A stretch of 5,162 nucleotides of DNA from Verrucomicrobiales bacterium (lineage in GTDB: Bacteria > Verrucomicrobiota > Verrucomicrobiia > Verrucomicrobiales > Akkermansiaceae), in the NCBI GenBank assembly GCA_003483645.1, contig DMYM01000064.1, positions 1 through 5,162 of the forward strand, in the 5' to 3' direction. The translations under genes and the position numbers were made by a program. Under the pieces are notes generated by a model that was not told the origin of the DNA, did no database searches, and was given only the letters and a program-made list of their open reading frames with translations. Every line of letters begins with the position of its first letter. Position 1 is the first letter of the stretch. Below, piece by piece: positions 1-5,162 of the stretch.

Positions 1-407
1 TTTGTCGTGGGCGGAACTCCAGCGATGACGTCCGGGGAAATCGGGCTGTCGAGCTCGATGAGAGCGGCATCCCAGATTCGCGAGAGCCGGTGGTCGGCGG
101 CCTTGGGATGAAGGTATACTGATTTCCACCGGCAACGGGGTTTTCCTGCGCAGGATGGGAATTCGATGAGGCCGTATGAAATGCGATCCTCCGGAACAGG
201 GGAAACAACGTGAGCGGCAGTGAGGACGTAGCGACCACCGGGCAGAAGGGTGCCGGAGGCGGTGAGGCCGAACGGGGTATGAATCCGGGCTACCGCCGCC
301 GTTGGAGGGAGGTGGGAAGCGTCCTCCGGTGAGGGGCCATCAATGACGATAGCCCCCGCGGGCCCGAGACTCAGGAGGATGAGAAAAGCGATTTGACCGT
401 GCCGCAT
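1..407 (-). CDS. Exported trypsin-like (family S1) serine protease, N-terminal 135 residues, cut by the window edge
   Basis: The reading frame opens at the ATG at 407-405 and runs without a stop off the left edge. Residues 1-19 form a signal peptide: a short basic start (MRHGQ), a hydrophobic core (IAFLILLSLG), and likely cleavage after AGA. Residues 50-68 carry the S1 block around the catalytic histidine, with SGTLL followed by LTAAHVV (His66). WDAALIELDSP at 112-122 supplies the catalytic aspartate (Asp113). The serine (GDSGG) block would lie beyond the window, so the triad is only two-thirds visible. Cys86 and Cys92 could form a small disulfide loop. After the signal peptide the chain begins IVIDG instead of the classical IVGG, so zymogen activation may differ from trypsin. 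No strong ribosome-binding site precedes the ATG, only a GGA at 416-414. The protein is exported, but whether it is periplasmic, surface-bound or secreted depends on the missing C-terminus. The family call is firm; the substrate is unknown. Confidence 0.88.
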   Translation of the reverse strand, partial: MRHGQIAFLILLSLGPAGAIVIDGPSPEDASHLPPTAAVARIHTPFGLTASGTLLPGGRYVLTAAHVVSPVPEDRISYGLIEFPSCAGKPRCRWKSVYLHPKAADHRLSRIWDAALIELDSPISPDVIAGVPPTT

Positions 408-590
408 TGGGATTCCAATCGGGGAGCCAGGGAGCGATTTCCATTTTTCTGGAAGAAAATTTCAGCTCCGGTCAAAATAGACATCGAAGCGGGAAGATGA
501 TCGGCAGAGATCTGCGGAAAGCCGCCTGTTTTCACCGGCGGGAATCTTCCCGTATCCGGGACGGACTGCCGCCCACCGCGACAACCACGG
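408..590. other. Intergenic region between the ABC-F stop and the protease start, with short inverted repeats
   Basis: No coding sequence is supported in these 183 nt. The region holds several weak inverted repeats: GCAG/CTGC at 504-507 and 512-515, CCGCC/GGCGG at 522-526 and 537-541, and CCCG/CGGG near 550-561. None is followed by a T-run on the minus strand, so none makes a standard intrinsic terminator. The part nearest the protease (about 430-480) is visibly more AT-rich than its surroundings, as expected for a promoter of the minus-strand protease. Confidence 0.4.
440..475 (-). promoter_or_regulatory. Possible promoter for the protease gene (weak)
   Basis: The minus strand reads TTGACC at 475-470, a 5/6 match to a sigma70-type -35 box, followed by an AT-rich stretch. 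No good -10 hexamer sits at 16-18 nt; the best A/T-rich segment is slightly farther downstream. The 183-nt gap before the protease start makes a promoter here plausible. The match itself is weak. Confidence 0.2.
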
Positions 591-2198
591 TCAAGCCGTC
601 ACCGCACCCTTCTCGTCATCCAGCAACCCCGATTTTTCCAGGTAGTAATCGTAACCCCCGCTGTATTTGGTCACTTCCCCGTCGGAGATGTGCCAGGTTG
701 CCTCTGCCAGCTTGCGGATGAAGTGGGCATCGTGGGAAATGAAGACGAGCGATCCTTCAAACTGTTTGAGAGCCTGGATGAGCGCCTCCACCGAGAGGAG
801 GTCAAGGTGGGTGGTGGGCTCATCCATGAGAAGAAGGTTGGGCGGATCGACCAGGAACTTCACCAGGTTGAGTCGACTCTTCTCTCCGCCTGAAAGCACC
901 TTGACCTTCTTGTGCACATCATCCCGGCGGAACAGGAAGGAGCCCAGCAGTCCCCGCGCGTCCTCTTCCCGCATTCCCGCGCCAGTGGTACAGACCTCCT
1001 CCAGCACCGTCTTGCTCTTGTCCAGCAACTCGGAGCGATGCTGCGAGTAGTAACCGAGTCTGGTGGCATAACCCACCGTAAGCTCTCCTCCATCTATTGG
1101 CACTACCCCGGCCAGAATCTTGAGAAGAGTCGACTTGCCCCCTCCATTGGGTCCCACCAGGACGATGCGGTCGCCGCGCTCCACCACCAGATCGAGCCTC
1201 TCATAGATACGCATCTCACCATAGGCCTGGCTCACACCCTCAAGTTCGATCACCTTCTGGTTGCTGCGAGGCGGCTTGGGGAAGTGAAACTTGAATACCT
1301 TGCGAGGCGCTCTCGGCTTCTCCAGCGTCTTCATCTTCTCCAATTGCTTCACCCGGCTCTGCACCTGCGACGCCTTGGATGATACCGAGCGAAACCGGTC
1401 AATGAACTCCTGGATCCGGTCGATCTCCTTTTTCTGGTTGCGCCAGGCCGAGAGTTTCTGCTCATGACGCGTTTCGCGCTCCTCCAGGTAATTGGTATAG
1501 TCCCCCCGGTATGCGATGAGCTTCTGCCCGTCGATCTCAACCACGGCCTCCACGATGGCATCCATGAAGTCGCGGTCGTGTGAGATCATCAGGATGGCGC
1601 CGGGATAGGTGCTGAGGTAGCGCTGGAACCAGAGCAGGGCGAGCAGGTCAAGGTGGTTGGTGGGTTCGTCCAGCATGAGAAGGTCGGGCTCAAGGCAGAG
1701 GATCTGCGCCAGGTGGGCCCGCATGACCCAGCCGCCCGACATCTCGCTGGCTGGCCGATCGAAATCCTCCTGCCGGAAGCCCAGTCCCGCCAGGATCTTG
1801 CGCCCCTTCGGTTCGAGTTGAAACCCGTTCATGAGGGTGAACTTGTCCTGGGCTTCGGCATATTCCCCGGAATCGAGGGTGCCTGCCGCTTCGTGCTCGC
1901 GCATGACCCGCTGCACTTCACGCATCTCGGGCGTAATGGCAGTCGCGATCTGCAGAACGGTGTCTTCGCCCGGATCACCAGCCTCCTGGGAGAGATAGCC
2001 GACGTGGGCATGCTCATCGCGTTCCACCCTCCCGGCACTGGCCACCTCGTTGCCGAGGACAATCTGGAAGAGGGTCGACTTGCCCGCCCCGTTGGGGCCG
2101 ACCAACGCAACGCGCTCACCCCAGTTGATGGTCAGATCAGCCTCCTCGAAGAGCGTCCGCCCACCGTAGGCCATGGTCAGCTTGCGAATGGTCAGCAT
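591..2198 (-). CDS. ABC-F family ATPase (ribosome-associated, twin ATP-binding cassettes)
   Basis: This 535-residue protein has two ABC ATPase domains in one chain and no membrane segments, which defines the ABC-F class of translation factors and ribosome-protection proteins rather than a transporter. Domain 1 has Walker A GPNGAGKS (34-41), signature SGGW (154-157), Walker B with DEPTNHLD (177-184) and switch histidine SHD (206-208). A charged helical linker (about 235-310) corresponds to the P-site-tRNA-interaction motif of EttA-type proteins. Domain 2 has GPNGGGKS (349-356), LSGGE (435-439), DEPTTHLD (459-466) and SHD (488-490). The SGGW signature resembles the YheS/Uup-like side of the family, and the length fits housekeeping ABC-F proteins (about 530-640 residues). 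I chose the ATG at 2198 because MLTIRKLTMAYGG is the usual N-terminus. The frame extends 17 codons further to a TTG at 2249, but those residues look unlike the family. No Shine-Dalgarno is evident before the ATG. The gene follows the DUF1080 gene by 85 nt. The exact subfamily, and any resistance role, cannot be settled here. Confidence 0.95.
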   Translation of the reverse strand: MLTIRKLTMAYGGRTLFEEADLTINWGERVALVGPNGAGKSTLFQIVLGNEVASAGRVERDEHAHVGYLSQEAGDPGEDTVLQIATAITPEMREVQRVMREHEAAGTLDSGEYAEAQDKFTLMNGFQLEPKGRKILAGLGFRQEDFDRPASEMSGGWVMRAHLAQILCLEPDLLMLDEPTNHLDLLALLWFQRYLSTYPGAILMISHDRDFMDAIVEAVVEIDGQKLIAYRGDYTNYLEERETRHEQKLSAWRNQKKEIDRIQEFIDRFRSVSSKASQVQSRVKQLEKMKTLEKPRAPRKVFKFHFPKPPRSNQKVIELEGVSQAYGEMRIYERLDLVVERGDRIVLVGPNGGGKSTLLKILAGVVPIDGGELTVGYATRLGYYSQHRSELLDKSKTVLEEVCTTGAGMREEDARGLLGSFLFRRDDVHKKVKVLSGGEKSRLNLVKFLVDPPNLLLMDEPTTHLDLLSVEALIQALKQFEGSLVFISHDAHFIRKLAEATWHISDGEVTKYSGGYDYYLEKSGLLDDEKGAVTA

Positions 2199-2283
2199 GT
2201 GAGCGGGGCCATCGCACCGATCACGGGGAAAAGCAACGGCGAAGGGCAAGCGAATCCGGCGGCGACTACTTCGTTCCCTGGCC

Positions 2284-2898
2284 TTACTTCTTCTTCGTGA
2301 TCTCTTTCACGGTGAGATTGCGAAAGTCAATCGACATCACCTTGTTGCCGTGGAGTTGCAGGCCGAGCGGTCCCTTCGCCTTGGCGTTCTCCGAGGTATA
2401 AGTCATCACGTGCACCCCGTTGAGCCAGACATCGTATTTCGGCCCCACTGCTGCAATCCGCATCTTGTTCCACTCGTCGATCTTGAGAAGGTTCTTCACT
2501 CCCTTGACCCCTTTCTTCTCCTCGGCTTCCACCGGGTATCCCTTGCCTGAGATGTAGGGGGAGGCCGTCATGTCGCGCTTGAGCGATCCGGAGATCCCGA
2601 TCTGGATCTGGTGGCCGCCTTCCCTCAGGAACACTCCCGAGTCGCCCTTGCCATCAAAGCGGAACTCACAACTCATGTTGAAGTCGGTGTATTCCTTCTC
2701 GGTCCAAAGGTTGCTGCCCCGCTTTCTGGGTCCGCTCTTGGCCACGATCGTCCCATCCTCCACCGACCACCAGATGTTGTCCTTGGGAACTTTCCACCCC
2801 GTGAGGTCCTTCCCGTTGAAGAGGGACGTTCCCTTCCCGTGATGGTCTCCAAGGGCCAGGGCTGGAACGGCAAGGAGAACGAGTAATACGAATCTCAT
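2284..2898 (-). CDS. Secreted DUF1080 / 3-keto-disaccharide hydrolase-domain protein
   Basis: This 204-residue protein starts with a clear signal peptide (MRFVLLVLLAVPALALG, cleavage near residue 15-17). The remainder is a single DUF1080 domain with the concanavalin/LamG-like beta-sandwich fold. Family landmarks are SLFNGKDLTGWK (25-36), WSVEDGTIV (44-52), YTDFNMSCEFRF (70-81), DSGVFLRE (86-93), HQIQIG (96-101), the EWN block (142-144), the WLNG turn (158-161) and the closing GPLGLQLHG strand (176-184). The family includes 3-keto-glucoside hydrolases, and many members in Verrucomicrobiota and Planctomycetota are exported and multicopy; the substrate of this one cannot be read from sequence. 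I chose the ATG at 2898 over an upstream in-frame TTG (2928) because it starts the signal peptide directly and has a purine-rich ribosome-binding site just upstream. The gene begins 50 nt after the cimA stop, so read-through from cimA is possible. Confidence 0.9.
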   Translation of the reverse strand: MRFVLLVLLAVPALALGDHHGKGTSLFNGKDLTGWKVPKDNIWWSVEDGTIVAKSGPRKRGSNLWTEKEYTDFNMSCEFRFDGKGDSGVFLREGGHQIQIGISGSLKRDMTASPYISGKGYPVEAEEKKGVKGVKNLLKIDEWNKMRIAAVGPKYDVWLNGVHVMTYTSENAKAKGPLGLQLHGNKVMSIDFRNLTVKEITKKK

Positions 2899-2902
2899 GA
2901 CA

Positions 2903-2909
2903 CCCCCTT
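2903..2909 (-). promoter_or_regulatory. Ribosome-binding site that decides the DUF1080 start
   Basis: The minus strand reads AAGGGGG at 2909-2903, four bases before the ATG at 2898. It is the best Shine-Dalgarno-like match among the minus-strand genes here, and it supports the ATG over the TTG ten codons upstream. Confidence 0.6.
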
Positions 2910-2948
2910 CTACCCGATCGTGCCGCAATGTCTACCCGGCAAGAAACT

Positions 2949-4523
2949 CTACGTTCTCCGCTGCAGGAAGAGATCGATGCCCTCGGTGAGAGCGATCCAG
3001 CTGGCCTCGATGATACTGTCGGAAACCCCAACCGTGCCCCAGCTGCACTCTCCGTCAGTGTGCACGATCTGGACCCGGGTCTTGGCCGCGGTGGCGGCAT
3101 GTCCATCCACAATCCGCACCTTGTAATCGATGAGGGAGACCCCCTCGATGGCGGGGAAGTGCGGCATGAGGGCCTGGCGCAGGGCCTTGTCCAGGGCATT
3201 CACCACCCCATGGCCTTCCGCTGCGGTGTGCTCCGGCACCCCTGCGACTTCCATCTTCACGGTGGCCTCGCAAACCGGGTTGTGCCCGTCCCGGTACTGG
3301 CGGAAACTGCAGTGATACTCGCGCAGGATCCAGCGCTTCTCATACTGTCCGGTCTCCCGGCGGATGAGTAACTCCAGTGAACCGCCGGCTGCTTCGTAGG
3401 AATAGCCTCCCTTCTCCTGCTCCTTCACCTTGACCAGCACCGCTTTCGCTTCCGCACTGCCCTTCTCCAGCGGCAGGCCGATCTCCTCCGCCTTCATCAG
3501 AATGTTGGACTGCCCGGAGAGTTCACTGACCAGAATGATCTGGGCGTTGCCCACTTCCTCGGGCCGGATGTGCTCATAGCTGTGAGCCACCTTCTGCACC
3601 GCATTCACATGCATCCCACCCTTGTGGGAAAAGGCAGTGCGACCCACGAAGGGCGCCCGATGGTGATGGGAGTTGTTGGAGACCTCGTCCACGAAGTAGG
3701 AGAGCTCCTTCAACTTGGTCAGGTCGTCCACCATCTCGATCCCGCGCTTGAGCTGCAGGATCGGGATGAGGGAGGTCATGTTGCAGTTCCCGGTACGTTC
3801 GCCGTAACCGTTGATCGTCCCCTGCACCTGCACCGCCCCCACGTCCACTGCCGAGATGGCATTGGCGACCCCCACCCCGCAGTCGTCGTGGGTGTGGATA
3901 CCGAAGGGCACGCCCGGCACCCGCTCCTTCACCACCGTGCAGATCGCCTTGACCTCGTCGGGCATGGTCCCACCATTGGTATCGCAGAGCACAAGGCATT
4001 CCGCTCCTCCTTCAGCAGCGGCCTCCAGGGTCTGCAGGGCGTGCTCACTGTCATCCTTGTAGCCGTCGAAGAAATGCTCGGCGTCATAGATCACTTCCCG
4101 GTCCGCCTCCTTCAGGTAGCGGACCGTGTCCCGGATCATGGCGAAGTTCTCCTCCGGAATCGTCTTGAGCACCTCCGTCACGTGGAGCTTCCAGCTCTTC
4201 CCGAAGATCGTGATCACCGGCGTGCAGGCGTCGATGAGAAGCTTCACCTGGGGATCGTCCTCCACCGCGAAGTCGTGCCGACGGGTCGATCCGAAGGCCG
4301 CGATCCGGGCATGCTTCCACTCCTCCCCGGCTGCCGCCTTGAAGAATTCCACATCCTTCGGATTGGAACCCGGCCATCCCCCTTCGATGTAGTCCACCCC
4401 GAACTCATCGAGACGATGCGCAATGCGCAACTTGTCCAGACCGGACAACTGGAATCCCTCCCCCTGCGTCCCGTCACGCAAGGTGGTGTCGTAGAGGGAG
4501 ACCTGTTTTCCTGCTGCGCTCAT
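2949..4523 (-). CDS. cimA: (R)-citramalate synthase, CimA-type (LeuA/IPMS-like superfamily)
   Basis: This 524-residue enzyme condenses acetyl-CoA with pyruvate to give (R)-citramalate, the first step of the threonine-independent route to 2-oxobutyrate and isoleucine. It acts in the cytosol. The N-terminal TIM barrel (about 8-280) opens with LYDTTLRDGTQGEG (10-23), holding the Arg16/Asp17 catalytic and metal-binding pair. It also carries the metal-binding HTH motif within GIHTHDDCGVG (208-218) and GTINGYGERTGN (235-246). The barrel's GGWPGSNPKD (48-57) and the GKSWKLHV region (108-115) fit the long CimA group rather than 2-isopropylmalate or homocitrate synthase. A linker leads to a C-terminal LeuA-type allosteric domain (about 385-515), the usual site of end-product feedback. 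Length fits the long CimA family (about 520-540). I chose the ATG at 4523; the frame stays open a further 54 codons to a TTG at 4685, but that stretch looks non-coding. No leu or ilv genes are adjacent. Specificity for pyruvate is inferred from family resemblance. Confidence 0.93.
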   Translation of the reverse strand: MSAAGKQVSLYDTTLRDGTQGEGFQLSGLDKLRIAHRLDEFGVDYIEGGWPGSNPKDVEFFKAAAGEEWKHARIAAFGSTRRHDFAVEDDPQVKLLIDACTPVITIFGKSWKLHVTEVLKTIPEENFAMIRDTVRYLKEADREVIYDAEHFFDGYKDDSEHALQTLEAAAEGGAECLVLCDTNGGTMPDEVKAICTVVKERVPGVPFGIHTHDDCGVGVANAISAVDVGAVQVQGTINGYGERTGNCNMTSLIPILQLKRGIEMVDDLTKLKELSYFVDEVSNNSHHHRAPFVGRTAFSHKGGMHVNAVQKVAHSYEHIRPEEVGNAQIILVSELSGQSNILMKAEEIGLPLEKGSAEAKAVLVKVKEQEKGGYSYEAAGGSLELLIRRETGQYEKRWILREYHCSFRQYRDGHNPVCEATVKMEVAGVPEHTAAEGHGVVNALDKALRQALMPHFPAIEGVSLIDYKVRIVDGHAATAAKTRVQIVHTDGECSWGTVGVSDSIIEASWIALTEGIDLFLQRRT

Positions 4524-4536
4524 GACCTTAGATCCA

Positions 4537-4550
4537 CCCGCGCACGCGGG
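4537..4550 (-). other. GC hairpin abutting the cimA translation start
   Basis: The minus strand reads CCCGC, GTGC, GCGGG: a five-base-pair all-GC stem with a four-base loop, ending 13 nt before the cimA ATG. Its last two bases form part of GGTGG (4538-4534), the best-placed Shine-Dalgarno-like sequence for cimA; a second candidate, TAAGG (4530-4526), lies only two bases from the ATG and is too close. The hairpin could limit ribosome access, or it could be a chance product of the GC-rich run next to it. Confidence 0.3.
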
Positions 4551-4737
4551 CGCGCGCACCCTGCCCCGGTGTCCCGCCAAACTCAATACCAAAGGCTTCC
4601 CGTCACTGCAGCCCCTCAGATCATCCTCGCCTGGCACCCTTCGGCCCCCACGCCATATCCACTCCGACGACAGATCTCCGGACAAACTCTTGCTTGAAGA
4701 TTATCGAAACCCGGGATCCAATCGAATCATCAGCCTG

Positions 4738-4744
4738 AAAGAGA
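4738..4744 (+). promoter_or_regulatory. Ribosome-binding site of the SASA esterase gene
   Basis: The sequence AAAGAGA lies seven bases before the ATG at 4752. It is a moderate purine-rich match at normal spacing and supports this start. Confidence 0.45.
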
Positions 4745-4751
4745 ATTACTG

Positions 4752-5162
4752 ATGAATAACAATCCAATCAAGAAAGGTGTCCTGTTGGCCATGGCCGCCT
4801 CGATCTTTCCGATCGCCAGCCCGGTCGTGGCCGGGGAGAAACTGAAAATCTTCATCCTCGCGGGTCAGTCGAACACGGTCGGTCACGCGAACCCCCATAC
4901 CATTGCGACCCTGTATCACTCAGACGATGCGAGAGACAAGAGGCTCAGCCAGCTGGTATTCAAGGAAGGCAGCGGACTCTCCCGGAAAGCACTGGAGGAA
5001 CAGCTAACCCGGGCCAGGAAGATCGATGAGCTCACCGGCGGGATCTCCAACGACAAGATCAAGGCGATGAGTGCAGGGGCCGAAAAAACGGCCCTGGAAG
5101 CGGAGGTGAAAAAACTCAAGGAAGTGCATGAGGCTTACAAGAACAAGGTCACCTCGTCGTGC
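4752..5162 (+). CDS. Secreted SASA-domain (sialate O-acetylesterase-like, GQSN) esterase, N-terminal 137 residues, cut by the window edge
   Basis: The frame opens at the ATG at 4752 and reaches the right edge without a stop. Residues 1-27 are a signal peptide: basic start (NNNPIKKG), hydrophobic core (VLLAMAASIFPIASPVV), likely cleavage after VVA. KIFILAGQSNTVGHAN at 32-47 is block I of the SASA / carbohydrate acetylesterase family (SGNH-like fold), with Ser40 of GQSN as the presumed nucleophile. The later blocks with the catalytic His lie outside the window. Relatives remove acetyl groups from sialic acids or plant-type glycans. Unusually, about 80 residues after block I (about 58-134) are rich in Lys, Glu, Asp and Ala, contain few aromatics and read as long amphipathic helices, where the core fold would normally continue with short strands. 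This looks like an inserted helical subdomain. The position after GQSN is Thr rather than the more common Met. The family call rests on block I plus the signal peptide; the substrate is unknown. Confidence 0.82.
   Translation, partial: MNNNPIKKGVLLAMAASIFPIASPVVAGEKLKIFILAGQSNTVGHANPHTIATLYHSDDARDKRLSQLVFKEGSGLSRKALEEQLTRARKIDELTGGISNDKIKAMSAGAEKTALEAEVKKLKEVHEAYKNKVTSSC

Larger units (their letters stand above)
4524..4751. promoter_or_regulatory. Divergent intergenic region with presumed promoters for cimA (minus) and the SASA esterase (plus)
   Basis: These 228 nt separate two gene starts that point away from each other, so promoters in both directions must lie here or close by. The half near the esterase (about 4680-4751) is AT-rich. 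On the minus strand GATAAT at 4705-4700 is a 5/6 match to a -10 box, but no good -35 stands at 16-18 nt upstream. If it is used, cimA would have a 5' leader of roughly 170 nt. I found no isoleucine-rich leader peptide, T-box-like element or other recognisable riboswitch. No convincing sigma70 pair was found on the plus strand. Confidence 0.35.

Noticed and set aside
520..545. Intrinsic terminator after the ABC-F gene (CCGCC/GGCGG inverted repeat)
   Set aside because: The stem is only five base pairs with a ten-base loop and is followed on the minus strand by CTTTCC rather than a T-run, so I could not support a terminator.
407..721. Plus-strand open frame (104 codons) across the protease-ABC-F intergenic region
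   Set aside because: It overlaps the 3' end of the ABC-F gene in antisense, has low-complexity Pro/Arg/Ser composition, and its ATG coincides with no ribosome-binding site.
2199..2249. N-terminal extension of the ABC-F protein to a TTG at 2249
   Set aside because: The 17 extra residues precede the standard ABC-F start, and no ribosome-binding site favours the TTG.
1653..2300. Plus-strand open frame (215 codons) opposite the 5' part of the ABC-F gene
   Set aside because: It is antisense to the Walker A and signature regions of a clear ABC-F gene, and its translation has no family-like motifs or credible start.
4570..4650. Amino-acid leader peptide (attenuator) upstream of cimA
   Set aside because: The short minus-strand open frame starting ATGGCGTGGGGG encodes about 11 residues without Ile, Leu or Val runs, and no terminator/antiterminator pair follows it.
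4524..4685. N-terminal extension of cimA to a TTG start at 4685
   Set aside because: The extra 54 residues are Gly/Arg-rich with no resemblance to CimA, and the ATG at 4523 gives the normal family N-terminus.
3570..4697. Long plus-strand open frame (375 codons) opposite cimA
   Set aside because: It is fully antisense to a well-supported enzyme gene, rich in His, Arg, Val and Leu without recognisable motifs, and typical of the spurious open frames generated by GC-rich codon bias.

Overview
This GC-rich window (roughly 60% G+C by eye) is an ordinary bacterial chromosomal stretch. It carries three complete and two edge-truncated protein genes and no RNA gene, CRISPR array or mobile element that I can see. 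The gene content suggests Verrucomicrobiota, or otherwise Planctomycetota: a secreted DUF1080 (3-keto-disaccharide hydrolase-type) protein, a secreted SASA/GQSN-type esterase with a charged helical insert, and an exported trypsin-like protease. This is an inference from the protein families, because no phylogenetic marker is present.

Layout: four genes lie on the minus strand. Read in their own direction they are cimA (4523-2949, citramalate synthase), a secreted DUF1080 protein (2898-2284), a twin-ATPase ABC-F protein (2198-591) and a trypsin-like serine protease that runs off the left edge (407-1). The gaps between them are 50, 85 and 183 nt. The first three could therefore be co-transcribed, while the protease is more likely to have its own promoter. 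On the plus strand, diverging from cimA across a 228-nt intergenic region, is the 5' part of a secreted SASA-domain esterase (4752 to the right edge).

Function: the genes do not form one obvious pathway. CimA makes (R)-citramalate from pyruvate and acetyl-CoA, which feeds threonine-independent isoleucine synthesis. The ABC-F protein is a soluble ribosome-associated ATPase, not a transporter. The DUF1080 and SASA proteins carry export signals and fit extracytoplasmic breakdown of glycans or acetylated glycans. The protease is also exported.

For cimA, the DUF1080 gene and the ABC-F gene, I chose an internal ATG over the longest open frame, because the longer frames begin at TTG and add residues unlike the family. 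I found no convincing evidence of a previously undescribed system. The points most worth a second look are the charged helical insert immediately after the GQSN block of the esterase and a GC hairpin that abuts the cimA ribosome-binding region.
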